From assembly GCF_002095395.1 (NCBI RefSeq), contig NZ_MJEI01000091.1, positions 32,478 to 96,477 on the forward strand: a DNA stretch of 64,000 nucleotides. Direction: 5' to 3'. This DNA comes from Williamsia sp. 1135. GTDB lineage: Bacteria; Actinomycetota; Actinomycetes; Mycobacteriales; Mycobacteriaceae. Both the position numbers and the translations under genes were made by a program. Positions 57,367 through 64,000 of the stretch are shown piece by piece (the stretch's first letter is position 1; every line of letters starts with the position of its first letter). The notes below the pieces were generated by a model that was given only the letters and a program-made list of their open reading frames with translations, made no database searches and was not told the origin of the DNA.

Positions 57367-58401
57367 TTAGGACGGGGATCCGGTGCGACCCGGGTAAATG
57401 ACCGCCTTGATACTGCCCGGCGCGCGGTCGGCATCGAGGGCCTGCGCCACGTCGTCGAGTCCGAAACGTGCGGTGACCATCGCGTCGAGGTCCACCTTGC
57501 CCGACGTCACCAGAGCCCGTGCGGCCGGCCACGTGTTCGCGTATCGGAACACCCCGGTGATGATGAGCTCCCGGTTCTGGATCAACGCCACCGGGAAGGT
57601 CATGGTCGACGACGATCCCATACCGACCAGCACAACCCGCCCACCGGGACGCACCGATGCGATGCCGGCAAGGATGGCCGGTTCCGCGCCGGACGCGTCG
57701 ATGAAGGAGTCCGCGTCGAGGGCGACGGGCAGCTCATCTGGACCGACTGCCGTGGTGGCGCCGAAACGCAGCGCGGCAGCGCAGCGCTCCGGATTGATGT
57801 CGGTGACGACGACTTCGGCCGCCCCGGCCGCACTCGCGACCTGCGCGCAGAGCAGGCCCACCGGTCCTGCGCCGGCGATCAGCACCCGGTCGCCCACCCC
57901 GACAGCCGCTTTACGGGTCGCAGCGATCGCGACCGACAGGGGCTCGAACAGTGCTGCGGCCTCATCGCTCACCGAATCGGGTATCGAATGAGCAAAGGCC
58001 GAACCGATCAGAACGTACTCCGCCAACGCTCCGTCGACGGGCGGCGTCGCGTAGAAGCGCATGTGCGGACAAAGGTTGTATTCGCCGCGGCGGCTCGGTG
58101 CGCTGTCGGGATCCGGTTGCTGCGGTTCGATCGAAACGCGCTCACCGATTCGGTCTACCGGTACGCCTGCTCCCACCGAGACGATTCGACCTGCGGCTTC
58201 GTGGCCGAGTACGAGGGGGGCGGTGACGACATAGTCGCCGATACGGCCGTGCCGGTAGTAGTGCGCGTCGGAACCGCACACGCCGACGGCGCTGACCTGG
58301 ATCAACACCTGACCTGAGTCCGGGGACGGGACGTCTCGCCGTTCGAGGATCAACTCGCCAGGGGCCGTCAGCACACTGGCTCTCATCGTCGTCGGCAGCA
58401 T
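57367..58401 (-). CDS. Zinc-dependent sorbitol/xylitol-type dehydrogenase
   Basis: The 344-residue medium-chain dehydrogenase has GVCGSDAHYYRHG and LGHEAAGRI as zinc and catalytic sites, and GAGPVGLLCAQVA as the NAD site. RRGEYNLCPHMRFYATPPVDG is the signature of the sorbitol dehydrogenase branch. It would oxidise sorbitol, xylitol or a similar polyol to the ketose. The ATG at 58401 follows a strong GGAGGAAAG; the open frame upstream lies over the operator. It is 14 bp before the mannitol-family gene, so the two are co-transcribed. Confidence 0.9.
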   Translation of the reverse strand: MLPTTMRASVLTAPGELILERRDVPSPDSGQVLIQVSAVGVCGSDAHYYRHGRIGDYVVTAPLVLGHEAAGRIVSVGAGVPVDRIGERVSIEPQQPDPDSAPSRRGEYNLCPHMRFYATPPVDGALAEYVLIGSAFAHSIPDSVSDEAAALFEPLSVAIAATRKAAVGVGDRVLIAGAGPVGLLCAQVASAAGAAEVVVTDINPERCAAALRFGATTAVGPDELPVALDADSFIDASGAEPAILAGIASVRPGGRVVLVGMGSSSTMTFPVALIQNRELIITGVFRYANTWPAARALVTSGKVDLDAMVTARFGLDDVAQALDADRAPGSIKAVIYPGRTGSPS

Positions 58402-58453
58402 GTCACTTTCCTCCAAGGGTGTTGCGTGCGTCACAGCTGGGATGTTAGCTTAC

Positions 58454-58487
58454 TGAGCATATCCACGACTAGTGAGCATATGCTCAC
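58454..58487. promoter_or_regulatory. Candidate SorC-regulator operator in the polyol island
   Basis: A perfect 16-bp palindrome, GTGAGCATATGCTCAC (58472-58487), is preceded 19 bp upstream by a second TGAGCATAT (58454-58462). Together they give two helically aligned sites between the divergent dehydrogenase gene and the regulator gene, and they can control both operons. The sequence is clearly non-random for this GC content. Confidence 0.8.
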
Positions 58488-58506
58488 GATCTAGCGAGGA
58501 GGGCGC

Positions 58507-59499
58507 GTGAACGCGTCACCACTTGAGCCATCCGTCGACACAGGTCAAGACCTGCGCCTGCTGGTCCGTGCGGCCACGATGTACCACCTCGAAGGGCTCA
58601 CACAGGCCGAGGTGGCCGGTCGTCTCGGACTCTCGCGTCCGACGGCCGGACGTCTCATCGCCCGGGCCCGCGCTCAGGGCCTGGTGCGTGTGGTCATCGA
58701 TGCACCCCCGCACCTCGCCGGATCCATCCACACCGACGAAGAACGCGAGATCGAGTCGCTGTTCGGGCTCGACGAAGTCCTGATCATCGATCAGTCCGCC
58801 GACGGAACACCCACCGGCAACGCCGCACTCGGGAGAGCCGGTGCCTCGGTGCTGACCCGGCGACTACTTCCCTCCGACACACTGGGATTCACGTGGGGTC
58901 CCGAGACCGTCGCGGTCGCGGATTCTCTCGGATCGCGCGCAGCGAACTGCCGGCGCGTGGTCCAGATGGACGGTTCGATGACATCGGTGGAATATCACAC
59001 CGGCGTCGACCACGCGCTGTCCCGTTTTGCCGAGCGGCTCGGCGCCCAGCCACTTCGTCTGATGGCACCGCTGTACGCCGACGCCGAGACCGTCACCGCG
59101 ATGCGCCGGGACTCGATCCTCTCCCAATCCCTGGGTGCCGCGGACGAAGCCGACGTCATGGTGTTCGGCGTCGGTTCGGTCTCCACGTCGACGACTCTCT
59201 TCGAAGGCGCCTACCTCGATGCGGCGGTCCTCGACGAACTGGCCGGCCTGGACGCGGTCGGTGAAATCGGCGGCCGGTTCTACGACGTACACGGCACCGC
59301 GGTCGAGTCCTCACTCGTCGACCGCACGGTGTCGGTCTCCCTGGACGCCGTTCGTGGCTGCCGCACAACCATTCTCGTATCCGGTGGAGCGCACCGCCAA
59401 GAGTCGATTCTGGGCGCCGTGCGCGGCGGACTGGCCACCACATTGGTGACCGATCTGACTTGCGCACGTTGGCTCATCTCGCAACAGGAAGGTCAATGA
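58507..59499 (+). CDS. SorC-family sugar-binding transcriptional regulator
   Basis: The 330-residue protein has an N-terminal HTH (LEGLTQAEVAGRLGLSRPTA) and the SorC/DeoR-like sugar-binding domain. The latter includes GFTWGPETVAVA and GVGSVSTSTTL, with GAHRQESILGAVRGGL at the C-terminus. Such proteins sense a sugar phosphate or sugar and control polyol operons. GTG at 58507 lies 20 bp downstream of the palindrome. Its stop overlaps the ATG of the binding protein (ATGA), so it is the first gene of the transporter operon. Confidence 0.92.
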   Translation: MNASPLEPSVDTGQDLRLLVRAATMYHLEGLTQAEVAGRLGLSRPTAGRLIARARAQGLVRVVIDAPPHLAGSIHTDEEREIESLFGLDEVLIIDQSADGTPTGNAALGRAGASVLTRRLLPSDTLGFTWGPETVAVADSLGSRAANCRRVVQMDGSMTSVEYHTGVDHALSRFAERLGAQPLRLMAPLYADAETVTAMRRDSILSQSLGAADEADVMVFGVGSVSTSTTLFEGAYLDAAVLDELAGLDAVGEIGGRFYDVHGTAVESSLVDRTVSVSLDAVRGCRTTILVSGGAHRQESILGAVRGGLATTLVTDLTCARWLISQQEGQ

Positions 59500-60905
59500 T
59501 GACTGGTTCACCCAAGCGCGACGCTTACGGCGCCGACCCGTCGCCGGGCCACCGCCGGCGTTGGCGACGACTTCTTGCCCCACTTGCCCTCGCATCGACG
59601 GTTGCGTTGACCGCTACCGCCTGTGCCGGCGCCGGATCCTTCACCGACGGTGGCAGTGAAGCAGTCACCATCGCCTTGGTGTCCAACTCGCAGATGACTG
59701 ACGCGATTTCACTGTCTCCTCAGTTCGAGAAGGAAAATCCCGGTATCAAACTCAAGTTCGTCACCCTCTCCGAGAACGAGGCCCGGGCGAAGATCACCGC
59801 TTCCGTCGCAACCGGCGGCGGAGAGTTCGACGTCGTCATGATCAGCAACTACGAGACCGCGACCTGGGCCGAGAACGGTTGGTTGGTCAATCTCACCCCG
59901 TACATGGTCTCGAGCCCCGGGTACGACCAGGACGACTTCATCCCCACCCTTCGCGAGGCACTCTCCTACGAAGGGAACATGTACTCGGCGCCGTTCTACG
60001 GCGAATCGTCGTTCCTGATGTACAACAAGCAGATGCTCGCGGACGCGGGTATCACCATGCCTGCGGAGCCGACCTGGCCCGAAGTGCAAGAGGCCGCCAA
60101 GAAGCTCAACACCGACGGCGTCTCGGGGATCTGTCTGCGCGGCAAGCCGGGTTGGGGTGAGACCTTGGCACCCCTCGACACCGTGATCAACGCCTTCGGT
60201 GGCCGATGGTTCGACGAGGACTGGAACGCGCAACTCGACAGCCCCCAGGTGAAAGAAGCCGTGCAGTTCTACGTCGACACCGTACGTCAGTACGGCGAAC
60301 CCGGAGCTGCCTCAACAGGTTTCCAGGAATGCGCCAACTTGATGTCACAAGGTCAGGTCGCCATGTGGTACGACGCCACGTCGGCGGTGTCGGTCCTCGA
60401 GAGCCCTGAAGACAGCAATATCGCAGGCAATGTCGGGTATTCGATGGCGCCGAGTATGGCCAAGGGCGACAACGGTTGGCTCTACGCCTGGTCGCTCGGC
60501 ATCCCCGAGAGCAGCAAGAAGAAGGACGACGCCTGGAAGTTCATCGAATGGATGACCAGCAAGGACTACATCAAGACGGTGGCCGAGCAATTGGGTGCCG
60601 CGAGCGTCCCGCCCGGAAGTCGACTCTCGACGTACGACCTCCCGCAGTACAAGGAGATATCAGGTGCATTCGCCGAGCCGACACTGAACGCGATGCAGTC
60701 CGCCGACCAGACAAAACCGACCGTGGACCCGGTGCCGTACACCGGAATCCAGTTCCTGGCCATCCCCGAGTTCCAAGACTTCGGCACGCGGGTCAGTCAA
60801 CAGATCAGTGCGGCGATCGCCGGCCAGATCACTGTCGACGAGGCGCTCGAGCAGTCCCAGAAGTACGCCGAGGTAGTCGGCGAGTCCTACAAGAAGGAGC
60901 AGTGA
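59496..60905 (+). CDS. ABC transporter substrate-binding lipoprotein (sugar alcohol)
   Basis: The 469-residue extracellular lipoprotein has a basic start, hydrophobic core and a lipobox ending at Cys43 (TATACAG). The rest is a family-1 extracellular solute-binding protein: FEKENPGIKLKFVT, then GGEFDVVMISNYE and PFYGESSFLMYNKQML. It would deliver a polyol such as sorbitol, mannitol or arabitol to the permeases. ATG at 59496 overlaps the regulator stop and follows AGGAAGG. Close relatives bind sugar alcohols (SmoE-type), but specificity cannot be read here. Confidence 0.92.
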   Translation: MMTGSPKRDAYGADPSPGHRRRWRRLLAPLALASTVALTATACAGAGSFTDGGSEAVTIALVSNSQMTDAISLSPQFEKENPGIKLKFVTLSENEARAKITASVATGGGEFDVVMISNYETATWAENGWLVNLTPYMVSSPGYDQDDFIPTLREALSYEGNMYSAPFYGESSFLMYNKQMLADAGITMPAEPTWPEVQEAAKKLNTDGVSGICLRGKPGWGETLAPLDTVINAFGGRWFDEDWNAQLDSPQVKEAVQFYVDTVRQYGEPGAASTGFQECANLMSQGQVAMWYDATSAVSVLESPEDSNIAGNVGYSMAPSMAKGDNGWLYAWSLGIPESSKKKDDAWKFIEWMTSKDYIKTVAEQLGAASVPPGSRLSTYDLPQYKEISGAFAEPTLNAMQSADQTKPTVDPVPYTGIQFLAIPEFQDFGTRVSQQISAAIAGQITVDEALEQSQKYAEVVGESYKKEQ

Positions 60906-60909
60906 GGAC

Positions 60910-61869
60910 ATGGCCACCGCACTCGCCGAGCGCAACACAGAGCCCGAGCCCGCATCACCGCCGATAAAGTCCAAACGCGATCAGATCTCGCGCGCCGAGG
61001 GCTGGCGCCGACGGGGTCCGCTGCTGCCTGCGTTGATCTTCATGATCATCGTCACGCAGATTCCGTTCATCGTGACGCTGTACTACTCGACCCAGTCATG
61101 GAACCTGGTCCGTCCCGGTTCCCGAGAGTTCAACTGGCTCAACAACTACGTGGATGTCTTCACCGACAGCCAGTTCCGCACCGTCGCCCTGAACACCGTC
61201 ATCCTGATCGTCGGGACCGTGGTCATCTCCGTCGTGCTGGGCTTGTTCTTCGCAATCCTGCTCGACCGCAAGTTCATCGGCCGCAGCATCGTCCGAACCC
61301 TGTTGATCACACCGTTCCTGGTCACGCCGGTCGCGGCCGCACTGCTGTGGAAGACCAGCTTGCTCTCCCCCACCAACGGTCTGGTCAACTGGGCGTTGAG
61401 CCCCTTCGGGCTCGGCGACGTCGACTGGCTCAGCGAGTTCCCCCTCGCGAGTGTCATGGCCGAATTGGTCTGGCAGTGGACACCGTTCATGATGCTGCTG
61501 ATCCTGGCCGGCCTGCAGTCGATGCCCAAGGACATCCAGGAGGCGGCCCGCGTCGACGGCGCCACCAGCGTCCGCCTCTTCCGGGAACTGACGCTGCCGC
61601 ACCTGCGGCGGTTCATCGAACTCGGTTCGGTGCTCGGGGCCATCTACCTGGTCAACACCTTTGACGCGGTCTACATGATGACCGCAGGCGGACCCGGAGT
61701 CGCCAGTTCGAACCTGCCCTTCTACATCTACCAGCGCGCCTTCCTCGGCTTCGACGTCGGACAGGCCGCAGCCATGGGCGTCGTGACGGTCGTCGCGACC
61801 ATCATCCTGTCGAGCCTGGCCCTACGCCTGATCTTCAAGAGCTTCAGCGGAAAAGAGGAGGCAGCCTGA
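60910..61869 (+). CDS. ABC transporter permease (SmoF-like)
   Basis: The 319-residue inner-membrane protein has about six helices and the permease EAA loop, read as EAARVDGATSVRLFRELTLP, which contacts the ATPase. The N-terminal 35 residues are polar. It starts 5 bp after the binding-protein stop and shares its last base with the start of the second permease (TGATG). With that permease it forms the channel for polyol uptake. Confidence 0.93.
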   Translation: MATALAERNTEPEPASPPIKSKRDQISRAEGWRRRGPLLPALIFMIIVTQIPFIVTLYYSTQSWNLVRPGSREFNWLNNYVDVFTDSQFRTVALNTVILIVGTVVISVVLGLFFAILLDRKFIGRSIVRTLLITPFLVTPVAAALLWKTSLLSPTNGLVNWALSPFGLGDVDWLSEFPLASVMAELVWQWTPFMMLLILAGLQSMPKDIQEAARVDGATSVRLFRELTLPHLRRFIELGSVLGAIYLVNTFDAVYMMTAGGPGVASSNLPFYIYQRAFLGFDVGQAAAMGVVTVVATIILSSLALRLIFKSFSGKEEAA

Positions 61870-62744
61870 TGTCCACGACACTGAACAAGCCACCGGCACA
61901 AACGCATACCGACATCAAGGACATCAAGAAGAGGCGCAATACCGGCGGAAGCCTGCTGACCGTCTTCACCTGGCTCATCGCCATCGGGTTCTTCTTCCCG
62001 GTCGCCTGGATGGTGCTCACGGCATTCAAACAGGAGAGCGACGCCGCGACCAATCCCCCGACGTTCTTCTTCACCCCGACCCTCGACCAGTTCAAGGCGG
62101 TCTTCGACGCCGGGGTCGGTACCGCACTGCTCAACTCGCTGTTCGTGACCACCGTGTCCACGATCTTCGTTCTGCTACTGGGTGTTCCGGCCGCGTTCGC
62201 GTTGTCGCTGCGACCGGTCAAGAAGACCAGCGACGCGCTGTTCTTCTTCATCAGCACCAAAATGCTGCCGGTGGTCGCGGTGATCATCCCGCTCTACGTG
62301 ATCGTCGGGCAGATCGGCATGCTCGACAACGTCTGGACGCTGATCATTCTCTACACCTCGATGAACCTCCCGATCGCGGTGTGGATGATGCGATCGTTCT
62401 TCCTCGAGGTCCCCAGCGAACTGCTGGAGGCCGCCGAGATCGACGGTGCCAGCCTGTGGACCTCGGTCCGCGAGGTCATCCTCCCGTTGATCTCCCCCGG
62501 CATCGCCGCCACCGCACTGATCTGCGTGATCTTCTCGTGGAATGAGTTCTTCTTAGCGGTGAACATGACCGCCGTCAACGCCCAGACCATGCCGGTGGCA
62601 CTGACCGGCTTCATGTCCGGGCAGGGCCTGTTCTGGGCCCAACTCTCCGCCGCCTCCGTGATCGCCGCCCTGCCGGTCGTCATCTGCGGCTGGATCGCCC
62701 AAAACAAACTCGTCCGCGGCCTCTCCTTCGGCGCCATCAAATAA
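61869..62744 (+). CDS. ABC transporter permease (SmoG-like)
   Basis: The 291-residue inner-membrane protein has about six helices and an EAA loop, read as LLEAAEIDGASLWTSVREVI. An N-terminal cytoplasmic part of about 30 residues is basic. It is the second permease of the carbohydrate-uptake family 1 arrangement, with WMVLTAFKQESDA near the first helix typical of MalG/SmoG. It overlaps the first permease by one base and is followed 16 bp later by the ATPase. Confidence 0.93.
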   Translation: MSTTLNKPPAQTHTDIKDIKKRRNTGGSLLTVFTWLIAIGFFFPVAWMVLTAFKQESDAATNPPTFFFTPTLDQFKAVFDAGVGTALLNSLFVTTVSTIFVLLLGVPAAFALSLRPVKKTSDALFFFISTKMLPVVAVIIPLYVIVGQIGMLDNVWTLIILYTSMNLPIAVWMMRSFFLEVPSELLEAAEIDGASLWTSVREVILPLISPGIAATALICVIFSWNEFFLAVNMTAVNAQTMPVALTGFMSGQGLFWAQLSAASVIAALPVVICGWIAQNKLVRGLSFGAIK

Positions 62745-62760
62745 ACAGGAGCACACAATC

Positions 62761-63870
62761 ATGGCAACCATCAGCTACGAAAACGCCTGCTGCGTCTACC
62801 CCGGCGCCGACTCACTGGCCGTCGACTCCCTCAACCTCGACATCGAAGACGGCGAGTTCGTCGTCCTCGTCGGCCCATCCGGTTCCGGCAAGTCGACCGC
62901 CCTACGCATGCTCGCCGGCCTCGAAGAGATCGACAGCGGCGCCATCAAGATCGGCGGCGACAACATGGTCGGCGTGGCGCCCAAAGACCGCGACATCGCC
63001 ATGGTCTTCCAGAACTACGCCCTCTACCCCAACAAGACCGTCGGCGAGAACATGGGATTCGCACTCAAGATGCGCGGTGTCGGCCTCGAAGAACGCAAGC
63101 GCAAGGTCGCCGAGGCCGCCAAAGTCCTCGACCTCACCGAGTACCTCGACCGCAAACCCGGAAAACTCTCCGGTGGTCAGCGCCAACGCGTGGCGATGGG
63201 CCGCGCGATCGTCCGCGAACCACAGGTCTTCTGCATGGACGAGCCGCTCTCGAACCTCGACGCCAAACTGCGTGTGCAGACCCGCACCCAGATCGCGGCA
63301 CTACAGCGGCGGCTCGGCACCACCACCGTCTACGTCACCCATGACCAAGTCGAGGCGATGACCATGGGCGACCGGGTCGCAGTGCTCAAAAAGGGTGTTC
63401 TGCAGCAGTTCAGCACACCCACCGAGCTCTACGACCGCCCGAAGAACGCCTTCGTCGCCGGGTTCATCGGCTCCCCCGCGATGAACCTGTTCACCGCACC
63501 AGTACGCGACGGCAGAGTCTCGGTCGCCGGCGCCACCATCGATCTCGACGCCGACTCGACAACCCTGCTGGAGAAGTCAGGGCTGCACGAGGTCACTGTC
63601 GGCATCCGTCCCGAGGAACTCTCCCTCGGTGACGGCGGCGAAGGCCTCGGTGTCACCGTGGCCCTGATGGAAGAACTCGGCAGCGAGACCTACGTTTACG
63701 CCACCCTCGAGGACCAGAACGTCCGCAGCCTCGAAGGCGGCCCGCTGACCCTGGTCGCCCGATCGGGACAACGATCACCGGCAAAACTGGGTGAGGCTGT
63801 GCGGCTTCGGCAGAACAGCGGCAAGGTACACCTCTTTCACCCCGAGACCGGGGAGCGCATCAGCCTCTGA
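62761..63870 (+). CDS. ABC transporter ATP-binding protein (SmoK/MalK/UgpC type)
   Basis: The 369-residue ATPase powers the polyol importer. Walker A is GPSGSGKST (about residues 39-47), the signature is LSGGQRQRVAMGRA, Walker B is VFCMDEPLSNLDAKL, and the switch His is in VYVTHDQVEAMTMGDR. The extra C-terminal domain of about 130 residues is the MalK-type regulatory TOBE domain. It is the last gene of the operon, with no further coupled gene seen. Confidence 0.94.
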   Translation: MATISYENACCVYPGADSLAVDSLNLDIEDGEFVVLVGPSGSGKSTALRMLAGLEEIDSGAIKIGGDNMVGVAPKDRDIAMVFQNYALYPNKTVGENMGFALKMRGVGLEERKRKVAEAAKVLDLTEYLDRKPGKLSGGQRQRVAMGRAIVREPQVFCMDEPLSNLDAKLRVQTRTQIAALQRRLGTTTVYVTHDQVEAMTMGDRVAVLKKGVLQQFSTPTELYDRPKNAFVAGFIGSPAMNLFTAPVRDGRVSVAGATIDLDADSTTLLEKSGLHEVTVGIRPEELSLGDGGEGLGVTVALMEELGSETYVYATLEDQNVRSLEGGPLTLVARSGQRSPAKLGEAVRLRQNSGKVHLFHPETGERISL

Positions 63871-63937
63871 TCGAAGACAAACCCACCCGAATCAGTCAAA
63901 CCCACCTGTTGCACCCTCCCTGCCACCCTGGTTGTAA

Positions 63938-64000
63938 GGGGACTGTCTGAATAACGGTTGATCCGGTCATTGGTTCAACACGCCGAGCTGAGCTTGGCGG
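63938..64000. mobile_element. Possible insertion-sequence end at the right edge
   Basis: The bases GGGGACTGTCTGAATAAC at 63938-63955 begin an AT-richer stretch that resembles the terminal inverted repeat and left edge of IS256-type elements, whose ends often read GGGNCTGTC. The window stops before any transposase frame, so this is only a suggestion. The rest of 63871-63937 is ordinary trailing sequence after the ATPase. Confidence 0.3.

Overview
The window is chromosomal DNA from a high-GC mycolic-acid-type actinomycete. Gordonia or a close relative is my best guess, but the genus is an inference. Supporting signs are many GTG and TTG starts, dense 4-bp and 8-bp stop/start overlaps, PriA-type HisA, BsaP next to BioB, TreX/TreY, an NrtR next to nadA, and a gene order that follows (from memory, in reverse) the Mycobacterium tuberculosis stretch Rv1562c to Rv1618: treYX, a membrane acyltransferase, bioAFDB with its small partner genes, nadAC with the Nudix regulator, hisDCBHA-impA-hisFI, trpE to trpA, lgt, pyk, tesB. 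No tRNA, rRNA, CRISPR array or intact mobile element was seen.

Bases 1-6500 hold the end of an unidentified gene, a phosphoribosyltransferase, a TetR/efflux-pump pair with a clear operator, a secreted lipase, a PucR-type regulator with a small overlapping gene, and a HAD phosphatase. Bases 6500-12200 hold lipid metabolism: two FadD15-like acyl-CoA ligases flanking a YoaK-family membrane protein (one ligase carries a frameshift) and a divergent crotonase. Bases 12100-15400 hold a small membrane protein, acyl-CoA thioesterase II, a 421-bp repeat-rich gap and pyruvate kinase.

Bases 15479-35425 form one almost unbroken minus-strand run: hisD-hisC-hisB-hisH-(2-TM protein)-priA-impA-hisF-hisI-tautomerase-trpE-(TM protein)-(small ORF)-trpC-trpB-trpA-lgt, then gltB-gltD. 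It joins histidine, tryptophan, lipoprotein-lipidation and glutamate-synthase functions. No separate trpF is seen, which fits a bifunctional PriA. A 49-codon ORF with tandem Trp codons sits exactly between the Trp-associated membrane gene and trpC.

Bases 35500-49500 hold a holin-4/YvlD-like protein, an alcohol dehydrogenase, nadA-nadC (without nadB) with a palindromic NrtR-type operator, a MarR/efflux pair, and the biotin genes bioA-bioF-bioD and bioB-bsaP-DUF2567. Bases 47200-54400 encode an O-acyltransferase/SGNH membrane protein and treX-treY. After treY, where treZ would be expected, there is instead a polyol-utilisation island (54400-63870): xylulokinase, mannitol-family and sorbitol/xylitol-type dehydrogenases, a SorC regulator with an obvious operator, and a four-gene sugar-alcohol ABC transporter. 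The window ends in sequence that may be the edge of an insertion sequence.

The least expected signals are non-coding: a 21-bp intergenic repeat family at three gene ends, the Trp-rich small ORF before trpC, and the loss of nadB and treZ from otherwise conserved clusters. I did not see a new defence or mobile system.
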